A stretch of DNA of 64,000 bases from Azohydromonas australica DSM 1124 (lineage in GTDB: Bacteria; Pseudomonadota; Gammaproteobacteria; Burkholderiales; Burkholderiaceae_C), in NCBI RefSeq assembly GCF_000430725.1, contig NZ_KE387215.1, forward strand, positions 59,445-123,444, written 5' to 3'. How positions within the stretch are numbered: the stretch's first letter is position 1; every line of letters starts with the position of its first letter. The notes beneath the pieces were generated by a model. That model worked only from the letters and a program-made list of their open reading frames with translations, made no database searches and was not told the origin of the DNA. This document shows positions 16,764 to 25,983 of this stretch, one piece after another. A program made the translations under genes and the position numbers.

Positions 16764-16787
16764 AAAAGGGAGGGCCTGCGCCCTCCC
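16764..16787 (-). terminator. Terminator upstream of nsrR (end of the DUF2249 transcript)
   Basis: The stem GGGAGGGC/GCCCTCCC (16768-16775 and 16780-16787) is followed on the minus strand by TTTTC. A second strong hairpin, CGCAGGGTG/CACCCTGCG, lies just before it at 16823-16844. Together they would end the DUF2249 message before nsrR. Confidence 0.6.
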
Positions 16788-16868
16788 CCGCGGACTTGTC
16801 GCTTGGCCGCGGCAACGAGCAGCGCAGGGTGCCGACACCCTGCGTCCGGCCGCCAGCCGCAGCAGCCG

Positions 16869-16934
16869 TCAAGCGTACAGCGCGAGGAACACACTGCCCG
16901 CGGCGAAGACGATGTCGCCGGGCCCGTGCGACAT
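16869..16934 (-). CDS. Possible 21-residue micro-protein downstream of DUF2249
   Basis: An ATG at 16934 opens a short frame, MSHGPGDIVFAAGSVFLALYA, ending in TGA. Eighteen of its 20 internal codons end in G or C, as in real genes here, and the second half is hydrophobic. It starts 18 bases after the DUF2249 stop and ends before the terminator hairpins. The ribosome site is weak (CCAGG). I do not recognise it. It could be a small membrane protein, or the leftover end of a longer membrane gene. Confidence 0.3.
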   Translation of the reverse strand: MSHGPGDIVFAAGSVFLALYA

Positions 16935-16952
16935 GAGTGCCTGGCGAGAGGG

Positions 16953-17240
16953 TCAGGCGCCGCCGCAGGAGCCGCAGCAGCGGCCGTCGCTGCGCGGCGT
17001 TGCGGACTTGGTGATGCGCACTTGCCACACTTCGGGGCCGGACTGCAAGTAAGTCCAGGTGAAGAGCCCAGGCTGCTCCGCCTGCATCTGGTAGTACAGC
17101 GGACGTGGGTCGTGATCGTTGACGATGTCCATCGTCCCGCCGTCGCCCAGGGCGTCGAAGGTCTGGAAGATCAAGGGATGGCGCTCGCGCGGCGGGACAG
17201 TGCGAACGTCGATGGTCGTAGCGACGGTGGTCTGCGTCAT
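16953..17240 (-). CDS. DUF2249 domain protein
   Basis: 95 residues. The DUF2249 core spans about residues 10-75 (DVRTVPPRERHPLIFQTFDAL, GGTMDIVNDHDPRPLYYQM and GLFTWTYLQSGPEVWQVRI). The C-terminus has a Cys pair, RCCGSCGG, which could bind metal. Such proteins are commonly found with NO-stress genes, often with hemerythrins, but their activity is unknown. It is divergent from the hemerythrin gene and shares a 166-base regulatory region with an FNR-like palindrome. Confidence 0.82.
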   Translation of the reverse strand: MTQTTVATTIDVRTVPPRERHPLIFQTFDALGDGGTMDIVNDHDPRPLYYQMQAEQPGLFTWTYLQSGPEVWQVRITKSATPRSDGRCCGSCGGA

Positions 17241-17311
17241 GGGGGCTCCGTGGTGGCGTTTAAAGGTTTATTTCCGATGCACCTAATGTAGGCAGCGGCC
17301 CCACCTGCTTC

Positions 17312-17327
17312 CTTGAAGCAGTTCAAG
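17312..17327. promoter_or_regulatory. FNR/DNR-like palindrome between DUF2249 and hemerythrin genes
   Basis: CTTGAAGCAGTTCAAG is a perfect 16-base palindrome around a 4-base centre. It matches TTGAT-N4-ATCAA except for the inner base of each half. It sits in the divergent promoter region, 72 bases from the DUF2249 start and 80 bases from the hemerythrin start. Confidence 0.5.
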
Positions 17328-17403
17328 ACGCGCCACGGCAGATGCTTGGTTGAAACCCTTGCGCGTGTGGCGCTTTGCATGACGTCTGCACAAGCACTCA
17401 CTT

Positions 17404-17425
17404 AAGATGCATTTTTTTGCACCTT
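17404..17425 (+). promoter_or_regulatory. NsrR-like operator at the start codon of the hemerythrin gene
   Basis: AAGATGCA and TGCACCTT form an inverted repeat (one mismatch) separated by six T. The known NsrR consensus is AAGATGCATTT-N-AAATGCATCTT, so the left half is perfect and the spacer is one base short. The first possible ATG of the gene (17407) lies inside the box, so the message may start at or after it, or translation may begin downstream. Confidence 0.5.
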
Positions 17426-17916
17426 TTACAGAGCACCCTGTGGACATCGACCGATTCAAGGACCAGCACACCCAGATCTTCGACGCCATCGCCCAGTTGC
17501 GGCGCCATGCGCAGGCAGGCATCGCCGAGCATGCAGACGACATTGCCCGCCTCATCGTGTCGATGAGCGCGGTGATCAAATTGCACTTGGCGGCAGAAGA
17601 CCGAACGCTGTACCCGGCGCTGGAGGCTGCCGGCAACCGTCAGCTGGCTCACCTTGGACGCCAGTTCCAATCGGAAATGGCTTCGATCGCAGGGGCCTAC
17701 AACGCCTTCGCGCGCCGCTGGAACACCGCCGCTCAGGTGCGCGCTGACCCGGACGGCTTCAGGGCGCAAGCCAACCAGGTGCTGCGCAGCGTGTTCGAGC
17801 GCATGCAGCGGGAGGGCCGCGACTTCTACCCGGCCGTCGAACGGAACCTGGCCACACCTGCATACGTCTTGCCGGCATCGGCACGCGGCGCACAGCCTCG
17901 GCCGTCGGGTCGTTGA
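17407..17916 (+). CDS. Hemerythrin HHE-domain protein
   Basis: 169 residues from the first ATG. The HHE iron ligands are seen in FKDQHTQIFDAIAQL, IKLHLAAEDRTLYPAL and the later ERMQREGRDFYPAVE. Di-iron hemerythrin proteins of this kind repair or protect iron centres from NO, or carry oxygen. The ATG at 17407 lies within an NsrR-like operator; the in-frame GTG at 17440 (VDIDRF) would drop only 11 residues and still keep the domain. It is convergent with nnrS. Confidence 0.85.
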   Translation: MHFFAPFTEHPVDIDRFKDQHTQIFDAIAQLRRHAQAGIAEHADDIARLIVSMSAVIKLHLAAEDRTLYPALEAAGNRQLAHLGRQFQSEMASIAGAYNAFARRWNTAAQVRADPDGFRAQANQVLRSVFERMQREGRDFYPAVERNLATPAYVLPASARGAQPRPSGR

Positions 17917-18012
17917 TGCGCTGATTCACGCTCGGCAGCGGCGCGGCCTGCGACCGCAGCGCGGTGCTGCCCCGCGGGAGAGGCCGCACCCAAGCGCCGC
18001 GCGGAACCAGGG

Positions 18013-19260
18013 CTATGAACTGTGGGCAACAGGGACAAGACCCGCCCTTGGCCGCCCTAGCCAGCGCCCGTAGCGCAGCAGCCACCCCAGCGCCACGGCG
18101 GCCCACGCCGTGGCCGCCAGCGGCAGCAGCCAGGGCGCGCCCACCGGCCACAGCGCCGCGGCCACGCGCGCCAGCACCGCGAACTGCTGCAGCCGGAACA
18201 GCAGCCACAGCAGGTCGTCCGCCACCACGGCGCGGCCGGACTGCCCGCAGGCCACGCGCGAGGCCATGGCCAGCAGCAGCGTGCCCAGGAAGCCCAGCGC
18301 GTAGGCATGCAGCGCCGCAGCCGGCTGCGCCAGCGCCGACAGCAGCAGCGCCGCGCCCAGCCAGATAAAGCCCCGCAGCAGCATCGCCGGCAGCCGCTGG
18401 CGCAGGCTGGGCAGCCGGCTCCAGCGCCATGCCAGCCCCAGCAGCAGCACGGCGGCCACGCCCTGCCCCAGCGCCTGCACGCCACGCACCGGGCGCGGCA
18501 GCGGTCCGGTCAACCACTCGACGGGCTGCGCCAGCGCCTGCAGGCCCAGCACCGCCACCAGCGTCCACAGCAGCCAGGCCGGCCAGCGCGCGTCCAGCCG
18601 CGGCGACGCGGCGCCGAGGAACGGGATCATCCGGTGCAGCGCCGCGGCATAGACCACGCCCAGGCAGCCCCACAGCGCCGCGCGCGTGAGCGCCAGCACC
18701 AGCGTCCAGGCCTGCACCACCACGGCGCCCACGGTGGCGTCCAGCAGCAGCGCGCCCAGTGCGCAGGCCGCCAGCGCCACGCGCGCGTGCAGGCGCTCCG
18801 GCGCGGCACCGGCGCGCAGCAGCCGCCACAGACGCAGCACCAGGTGGCTCCAGCCCGCGGCCACGGCGGCCAGCCCCATGCCGGCCATCAACGGGGACTG
18901 CGGCCCGGCATCGGCCAGCGCCAGGCCGAACACCAGCCAGCCGGCCAGCTGCGCGCCGATCGCGGGAAGGAGCGCGCGCGCGGGCACCGGCGGCGCCTTC
19001 AGCCAGCGCGGGCCGGCGGTGAAGAGGAAGCCGGCGATGAACAGCGGCATGAAGCCCCAGCTCATCCACAGCGCGTGCGCCACGACGCGCGGCACGGCCT
19101 CGACCGCCGCCGGCTGCGGCAGCACCCGCAGCCACCACAGCGCGCTGGCGGCCAGCATCAGCGCGCCGGCGCTGAAGCCCAGGCGGTGCGGCGAGGCCAG
19201 CAACTCGCGCGGGTGCCAGCGGGCAGCGGCCGGCGAGGCAAGAGAGGAAGCGGAAGGCAT
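18013..19260 (-). CDS. nnrS: NnrS family heme- and copper-binding membrane protein
   Basis: 415 residues with about twelve hydrophobic helices, starting at the ATG at 19260 (MPSASSLASP). NnrS marks include HPRELLASPHRLGFSAGAL, AHALWMSWGFMPLFIAGFLF, ALHRMIPFLGA and ALGFLGTLLLAMASRV. NnrS relieves NO stress and is regulated with denitrification genes. The position after nsrR and the hemerythrin fits this. Confidence 0.9.
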   Translation of the reverse strand: MPSASSLASPAAARWHPRELLASPHRLGFSAGALMLAASALWWLRVLPQPAAVEAVPRVVAHALWMSWGFMPLFIAGFLFTAGPRWLKAPPVPARALLPAIGAQLAGWLVFGLALADAGPQSPLMAGMGLAAVAAGWSHLVLRLWRLLRAGAAPERLHARVALAACALGALLLDATVGAVVVQAWTLVLALTRAALWGCLGVVYAAALHRMIPFLGAASPRLDARWPAWLLWTLVAVLGLQALAQPVEWLTGPLPRPVRGVQALGQGVAAVLLLGLAWRWSRLPSLRQRLPAMLLRGFIWLGAALLLSALAQPAAALHAYALGFLGTLLLAMASRVACGQSGRAVVADDLLWLLFRLQQFAVLARVAAALWPVGAPWLLPLAATAWAAVALGWLLRYGRWLGRPRAGLVPVAHSS

Positions 19261-19495
19261 GGGGCGCAAGGCTGAGGGCTCGCGCGCGAAAGGGATTTGC
19301 GTCGCGTCAGGGCTGGCGCCCTTCGCCGCGCACTGGTCCAGGGCCAGAACCGCTTGTCCCACCCACCGGGCGCCAGTGGGATTTGCCCTGGTCGCCCCTC
19401 AAGCGCGGGAGTGCGGATTGCTGCAACGCCGCAAACGCAGACGTTGGGGAAGCGCCGCCGGCGCGGGCGCTCTGCGAGCCGAAGGACAGGGACGC

Positions 19496-20671
19496 ATGCC
19501 GGACTGGGCGAGCTTTGACGGATTCACTTCCACCACATTCCTGGGCGCTTCGCTGCCGAGCTGGGCCACGGCGCTGGCCGTGACGCTGGCGAGCTGGGTC
19601 GGCATGCGGCTGGCGCTCAAGCTGCTGCTGAGCCGCGCCAGCGTGGTGGCACAGGCCACCACCAACCGCGTGGACGACCTGCTGGTGGACCTGCTGCGCG
19701 GCACCAGCCGGGTGCTGCTGTTCGTGACGGCGCTGCTGATCGGGCTGTCGATGCTGGAGCTGCCGGCGCGCTGGAACGGGCGTGTCAACCAGCTGTGGTT
19801 CCTGACGCTGGCGCTGCAGTTCGGGCTGTGGGGCAACCGCGCCATCGTCATCGGGCTGCGCCGCTACGTGGAGAACCACGCCGCCGGCGGCATGGCGCAG
19901 CAGGTCAGCACCTCCGCCACGCTGATGTCGTGGGCGCTGCGCACCGTACTGTGGGCGGTGCTGCTGCTGGCCATGCTGGCCAACCTGGGCGTCAACATCA
20001 CCGCGCTGGTGGCCAGCCTGGGCGTGGGCGGCGTGGCGGTGGCGCTGGCGGTGCAGAACATCCTGGGCGACCTGTTCGCCTCGCTGTCGATCGCCGTGGA
20101 CAAGCCCTTCGAGGTCGGTGACTTCATCACCATGAACAGCGTGGCCGGCACGGTGGAGCAGGTGGGCCTCAAGACCACGCGCATCCGCGCCCTGGGCGGC
20201 GAGCAGGTGGTGATCTCCAACACCGAGCTGCTCAAGCAGACCATCAACAACTACAAGCGCATGCAGCAGCGGCGCATCGTCTTCAAGTTCGGCATCACCT
20301 ACGACACCACGCCGGAGCAGGCCGAGGCCGTGCCGGGCATCGTGCGGCGGGTGATCGAGGGGTTGGAGCAGACGCGCTTCGACCGTGCCCACTTCCAGGC
20401 TTTCGGCGACAGCTCGCTGGACTTCGAGGTCGTCTACTTCGTGCTCGCGCCCGAGTACAACCTCTACATGGATCTGCAGCAGCGCATCAACCTGGCGTTG
20501 ATGCGCGAGTTCCGCCAGCTCGGCGTGGGCTTCGCCTTCCCCACCCGCACGCTGCAGATGCCGGGGCTGGAGGCGCGGCTGGCGGCGCAGCCGCTGCCCG
20601 GGAACGCGGCTGCGATGCCGCAGCAGCCGCTGGAGCAGGCGTCGATGCGCCCGCGACGCGTGGCGCCTTGA
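19496..20671 (+). CDS. Mechanosensitive ion channel of the MscS family
   Basis: 391 residues. The start is the ATG at 19496, preceded by GAAGGACAGG. Four hydrophobic segments precede the pore helix and MscS beta domain (LGVGGVAVALAVQNILGDLF, then DKPFEVGDFITMNSVAGTVE and TRIRALGGEQVVISNTELL). It opens under membrane tension to release solutes. It is divergent from nnrS across 235 bases where no clear motif was seen, and probably forms its own unit. Confidence 0.92.
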   Translation: MPDWASFDGFTSTTFLGASLPSWATALAVTLASWVGMRLALKLLLSRASVVAQATTNRVDDLLVDLLRGTSRVLLFVTALLIGLSMLELPARWNGRVNQLWFLTLALQFGLWGNRAIVIGLRRYVENHAAGGMAQQVSTSATLMSWALRTVLWAVLLLAMLANLGVNITALVASLGVGGVAVALAVQNILGDLFASLSIAVDKPFEVGDFITMNSVAGTVEQVGLKTTRIRALGGEQVVISNTELLKQTINNYKRMQQRRIVFKFGITYDTTPEQAEAVPGIVRRVIEGLEQTRFDRAHFQAFGDSSLDFEVVYFVLAPEYNLYMDLQQRINLALMREFRQLGVGFAFPTRTLQMPGLEARLAAQPLPGNAAAMPQQPLEQASMRPRRVAP

Positions 20672-20882
20672 GCGCGGCCGGCCAGGAAGGTTGAGCCCGG
20701 CGACGGCTGCGGTCACGCCCGCAACGGCCTGATTCCGGCACTGCTGCACGCCGCGCGGCGGCGCGGCAAGCCCCCGTACCTCCGGAGGCAACGAGCGGCA
20801 CCTTAAGCTGTGTGGGTTTGCAACTTTCCCGCGCAGTCCCGGCGCCGCAAGGCGCCCGCGGTGCCGTACCGGCCGCCTTCCG

Positions 20883-21686
20883 ATGTCGTTGTCCTTCGCA
20901 GTACCCCGCTCCGCCCCCTCTTCCCTTCCCTCCACCGCCAAGCGACTGCTCCAGGCCCTGGGCCTGGCGCTGCTGTGCACGCTGTCCCAGGCGCAGACGC
21001 AGCGGCTGCCCACGGGCTTCGCGCAGTGCCAGGGCTTCTTTCCGACGCAGCAGCTGCCGCGCGTGCCCGCGACGACGGCGCAGCTGCCGCGCGAGCTCTG
21101 CTACGAGTCCTTCGCCGTGCTGCATTCGGGACGCAGCCGCACGCCGGTGTACGTGGTGGAGAAGCTCACGCGCGAGCAGTTGATCGACGCGCAGGACGAG
21201 CAGCGTGCGCAGCGCTTCTTCGCCGATGCGCGCCTGCCCAGCGCCGAGCGCGCCACGCTGGACGACTACAAGGGCTCGGGCTTCGACCGCGGCCACATGG
21301 CGCCCGCGGCCGACATGCCCAGCCCCACCGCCATGGCGCAGTCCTTCTCGCTGGCCAACATCGTGCCGCAGGCGCCGGTGAACAACCAGCGCACCTGGGC
21401 CGGGATCGAGAAGTCCACGCGCAGCTACGTGATGCGTGCGCAGGGACCGGTGTACGTGTTCACCGGCCCCTACTACGCCACGCCCAGCCCGCGCACCGTC
21501 GGCCCCAACAAGGTGTGGGTGCCCACGCACCTGTACAAGCTGGTGTTCGACGCCTCCAACCGCCGCGCCTGGGCGCACTGGGTCGAGAACACCGACGACG
21601 CGCGGGCCGGCGCGCCGATCAGCTACCGCGAGCTGGTGCAGCGCACGGGCATCGAGTTCCTGCCGGGGGTGCAGGCGCGGCAGTAG
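20883..21686 (+). CDS. Exported DNA/RNA non-specific endonuclease (NUC family)
   Basis: 267 residues. A signal peptide (LLQALGLALLCTLSQAQ) is followed by the NUC domain. The active-site motif GFDRGHMAPAADM carries the catalytic His, and NIVPQAPVNNQRTW carries the metal-binding Asn. It would cut single- or double-stranded nucleic acid in the periplasm or outside the cell. It sits alone: 211 bases precede it without a clear motif, and a repeat element follows. Confidence 0.9.
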   Translation: MSLSFAVPRSAPSSLPSTAKRLLQALGLALLCTLSQAQTQRLPTGFAQCQGFFPTQQLPRVPATTAQLPRELCYESFAVLHSGRSRTPVYVVEKLTREQLIDAQDEQRAQRFFADARLPSAERATLDDYKGSGFDRGHMAPAADMPSPTAMAQSFSLANIVPQAPVNNQRTWAGIEKSTRSYVMRAQGPVYVFTGPYYATPSPRTVGPNKVWVPTHLYKLVFDASNRRAWAHWVENTDDARAGAPISYRELVQRTGIEFLPGVQARQ

Positions 21687-21688
21687 CC

Positions 21689-21765
21689 ACCGTTCAGGCT
21701 GAGCTTGTCGAAGCCCAACCGCGCGGCCGAGCTGCAGGCCCTTCGACAGGCTCAGGGCGAACGGT
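21689..21765. repeat. Imperfect inverted repeat of REP type after the nuclease gene
   Basis: Left arm at 21689-21713 (starting ACCGTTCAGGCTGAGC) and right arm at 21741-21765 are inverted copies, identical at 21 of 25 bases. The core CTGAGC-TGTCGAAG is a familiar dispersed palindromic element in Burkholderiales. Only one copy was noticed in the window. It lies between two convergent genes and may fold as a terminator. Confidence 0.6.
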
Positions 21766-21773
21766 CAGGAGCC

Positions 21774-22865
<1,092 letters not shown>

Positions 22866-22882
22866 GGTGGTTCCTCCTGGGG

Positions 22883-24136
22883 TTATCGGACCAGCTGGTC
22901 CAGGGTGATGGCGTAGGCGCTGCGGGCCAGCCCGGTGGGCTCGGCGGAGTGATCGCGGCACCGCTGCAGCGCCGCGGCGATGGTGGAAGACACGTCGTTG
23001 AAGATGGCGGCCTCGCCGTCGCGGGCTTCCTCGCCCATCAGGAAGGCGAAGGCGCGCGCCATGCCGCAGTTGGCGATGAAGTCCGGGATCACCGCCACGC
23101 GGCCGTCGGCGTGCTCCTGGATCGGGCCGTAGAAGATCTCGCTGTCGGCGAAGGGCACGTTGGCGCCGCAGGCGATCACTTCCAGCCCGGCCGCGGCCAT
23201 GGCGTCCACCTGCTCGCGCGTCACCAGGCGCGAGGCGGCGCAGGGCAGGAAGATCTCCGCGCCCAGGCTCCAGATGCGGCGGTTGACCTCGTCGAAAGGC
23301 AGCAGGTCGTCAGCCGCGAGCTGGTTGCCGCGGCGGCCCAGGAACAGCGCCCTCACCTCCTCGACGCTGAAGCCTTGCGGGCGCAGCAGGCCGCCCTCGC
23401 GGTCGATGATGCCCACCAGCGTCGCGCCGGCCTGCGCCAGGTACCAGGCCGCCGCGGCGCCCACGTTGCCCCAGCCCTGCACGATCACGCGCTGGCCTTC
23501 CAGCGACCGGCCCCACAGCCGCCGCTGATGGCGCACCGACTCGGCCACGCCCCAGCCGGTGATTAGGTCCGCCACCGTGTAGCGGCGCGAGACGGCGGGC
23601 GTGAAGCGCGAGTCCTCCACGGCGTGCGACACGCCGCGGCGCAGCTGGCCCACCTTGCGGATGCGCTCGCTCTGGTCCGGGTTGAAGTGGCCGTTGACCA
23701 CGCCTTCCTGCGGGTGCCACAGGCCGTGGCTCTCGGTGATGGGGATGACCTCGTGCACCTCGTCCACGTTGAGGTCGCCGCCGGTGCCGTAGTAGCTCTT
23801 GAGCAGCGGCGCCACGGCCTTGTACCAGCGGCGCAGCACGTCTGCCTTGCGCGGGTCGGCCGGGTCGAAGTCGATGCCCGACTTGGCGCCGCCGATGGCG
23901 GGGCCGGAGACGGCGAACTTCACTTCCATGGTCTTGGCCAGCGACTCGACCTCGCGGCGGTCCAGGCCCCGGCGCATGCGCGTGCCGCCGCCGGCGGCGC
24001 CGCCGCGCAGGCTGTTGATCACCACCCAGCCTCGCGCGGGCGTCTGGTCGTCATGCCACTCGAACACGATCTCGGGCGGCTTGTTCTCGAAGCGTTGGAG
24101 CAGGTCTTTCATGGGGGTCTCTGATTGCTTGGGCAT
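22883..24136 (-). CDS. Glu/Leu/Phe/Val-type amino-acid dehydrogenase
   Basis: 417 residues. It has the catalytic Lys region KFAVSGPAIGGAKSGIDFDP and the NAD-binding motif RVIVQGWGNVGAAAAWYLAQAG. It oxidatively deaminates an amino acid to a keto acid. The substrate is not set by sequence; the position directly before hppD and after an ABC importer suggests phenylalanine or another aromatic acid. An ATG at 24112 (MKDLLQRF) is an alternative start. Confidence 0.9.
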   Translation of the reverse strand: MPKQSETPMKDLLQRFENKPPEIVFEWHDDQTPARGWVVINSLRGGAAGGGTRMRRGLDRREVESLAKTMEVKFAVSGPAIGGAKSGIDFDPADPRKADVLRRWYKAVAPLLKSYYGTGGDLNVDEVHEVIPITESHGLWHPQEGVVNGHFNPDQSERIRKVGQLRRGVSHAVEDSRFTPAVSRRYTVADLITGWGVAESVRHQRRLWGRSLEGQRVIVQGWGNVGAAAAWYLAQAGATLVGIIDREGGLLRPQGFSVEEVRALFLGRRGNQLAADDLLPFDEVNRRIWSLGAEIFLPCAASRLVTREQVDAMAAAGLEVIACGANVPFADSEIFYGPIQEHADGRVAVIPDFIANCGMARAFAFLMGEEARDGEAAIFNDVSSTIAAALQRCRDHSAEPTGLARSAYAITLDQLVR

Positions 24137-24151
24137 TTGTGGGGCGCCGGC

Positions 24152-24949
24152 TCAGGCCAGCAGCAGCTTGTCGTCGTCCACGCGCTCGCCGCGGGTGCGC
24201 TCGAACAGGCGCAGCAGGTCGGGCACGTCCAGGCCCTCGCGCTGCGTGCCGGCCACGTCCAGCACCACGCGGCCCTGGTGCAGCATCACGGTGCGGTGAC
24301 CATGGTCCAGTGCCTGGCGCATGCTGTGCGTGACCATCAGCGCGGTGAGCCTGGACTCGTTGACGATGCGGTCGGTGAGCTCCAGCACGAAGGCGGCGGT
24401 GCGCGGGTCCAGCGCCGCGGTGTGCTCGTCCAGCAGCAGCAGCTTGGAGGGCTGCAGCGAGGCCATCAGCAGGCTCACGGCCTGGCGCTGGCCGCCCGAG
24501 AGCAGGCCCATGCGGTCGGCCAGCCGGTTCTCCAGGCCCAGGTTCAGCGTGCGCAGCTTGGCGCGGAACTCCTCGCGCAGCGCGCGGTTGAGCGTGAGGC
24601 CCAGGCCCCGGCCTTTTCCGCGCTTCCAGGCCAGCGCCATGTTCTCCTCGATGGTCAGCGCCTCGCAGGTGCCGGCCATCGGGTCCTGGAACACGCGCGC
24701 CACCAGCGCGCTGCGCTGCCAGGCGTTGCGCCGCGTGACGTCCTCGCCCGCGATCTCGATGCGGCCGCTGTCCACCAGCAGGTCGCCGCTGATGGCGTTC
24801 AGGAACGTGGACTTGCCCGCGCCGTTGGAGCCGATCACGGTGACGAACTGGCCGGCGGGAATCTCCAGGTCCAGCCCGCGCAGCGCGCGGTTCTCGATCG
24901 GCGTGCCGGGGTTGAAAGTGATTTCCAGTCGTTGCGCGCGCAGCATCAC
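24152..24949 (-). CDS. ABC importer ATPase (TrpZ-like, COG1101 type)
   Basis: 265 residues with Walker A GSNGAGKSTFLNAISG, signature LLSGGQRQAVSLLMA and Walker B LLLLDEHTAALDP. It pairs with the permease, whose stop overlaps its start by four bases. Similar three-part systems in other bacteria import tryptophan or other aromatic compounds. Confidence 0.9.
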   Translation of the reverse strand: MMLRAQRLEITFNPGTPIENRALRGLDLEIPAGQFVTVIGSNGAGKSTFLNAISGDLLVDSGRIEIAGEDVTRRNAWQRSALVARVFQDPMAGTCEALTIEENMALAWKRGKGRGLGLTLNRALREEFRAKLRTLNLGLENRLADRMGLLSGGQRQAVSLLMASLQPSKLLLLDEHTAALDPRTAAFVLELTDRIVNESRLTALMVTHSMRQALDHGHRTVMLHQGRVVLDVAGTQREGLDVPDLLRLFERTRGERVDDDKLLLA

Positions 24950-25887
24950 AGGGCCTCTTTCGTGGTCGTCGCGGTGGTGGTCTTGACGGTGGTAGCGCGC
25001 CGGTTGGAGCGCTTGAGGAAGCGGCGCTTGAGCGTGGGCGCCAGCAGCGCGAAGCCCACGAGCACGGCGGTGACGAGGTTGAGGTCCTGCGCCTGCAGCC
25101 CCAGGAAGTCGCTGTTGAGCGCGCCGGCGATGAAGAAGCGGTAGAGCACGGCGCCCAGCACGCAGGACAGCGTCGCCAGCACCAGGCCGCGCGCCGGCAG
25201 CAGCGTCTCGCCCACAATGACGGCGGCCAGGCCGATGACGATGGTGCCCACGCCCATGGAGATGTCGGCCCCGCCCTGGGTCTGCGCGAACAGCGCGCCG
25301 GCCAGCGCCACCAGCGCGTTGGACAGCGCCAGGCCGTAGATGGTGAAGCGGTCGGTGGAGATGCCCTGCGCACGGGACATGCGGGCGTTGTTGCCGGTGG
25401 CGCGCATCGCCAGGCCGGCCTCGGAGGCGAAGAACAGGTCCAGCAGGACCTTGACCACCGCCACGATCGCCAGCAGCAGCAGCGGCTTGAACACGTAGTC
25501 GGGCCAGTCGTTGAAGGCGAACAGGCTGAAGAGCGTCGGCTCGGTGATCAGCGCCACGTTGGGCTTGCCCATCACGCGCAGGTTGATCGAGTACAGCGCG
25601 ATCATCACCAGGATGCTGGCGAGCAGCTGCATGATGCGCAGCCCCACGTGCAGCCAGGCGGTGAGCGCACCGGCCGCGGCGCCGGCAAGCACCGCCACGG
25701 CCGTGGCCGCCAGCGGGTGCCAGCCCGCGACGATCAGCGTCGCCGCCACGGCGCCGCCCAGCGGGAAGCTGCCGTCGACCGTCAGGTCGGGGAAATTGAT
25801 GACGCGGAAGGAGATGAAGACGCCCAGCGCGACCAGGCCGAACACGAGGCCGATCTCCAGGGCGCCGAGTGATGCAATCAACGACAT
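24946..25887 (-). CDS. ABC importer permease (TrpY-like)
   Basis: 313 residues from the ATG at 25887. About nine hydrophobic helices are seen and the branched-chain permease pattern (GLVALGVFISFRVINFPDLTVDGS near the N-terminus, MGVGTIVIGLAAVIVGE in the middle). The C-terminus ends in a basic Thr-rich tail (RRATTVKTTTATTTKEAL). A gap of 96 bases separates it from the binding-protein gene upstream. Confidence 0.9.
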   Translation of the reverse strand: MSLIASLGALEIGLVFGLVALGVFISFRVINFPDLTVDGSFPLGGAVAATLIVAGWHPLAATAVAVLAGAAAGALTAWLHVGLRIMQLLASILVMIALYSINLRVMGKPNVALITEPTLFSLFAFNDWPDYVFKPLLLLAIVAVVKVLLDLFFASEAGLAMRATGNNARMSRAQGISTDRFTIYGLALSNALVALAGALFAQTQGGADISMGVGTIVIGLAAVIVGETLLPARGLVLATLSCVLGAVLYRFFIAGALNSDFLGLQAQDLNLVTAVLVGFALLAPTLKRRFLKRSNRRATTVKTTTATTTKEAL

Positions 25888-25983
25888 GAGGTTTTCCTGC
25901 GGCAAGGCTCCGCCCGGAGCGCGCCGCTTCAGGCGCGCCGGACGCTCAGCTTGTTGAGGGAGAGGAGTAGAAACGCGCCGCGC

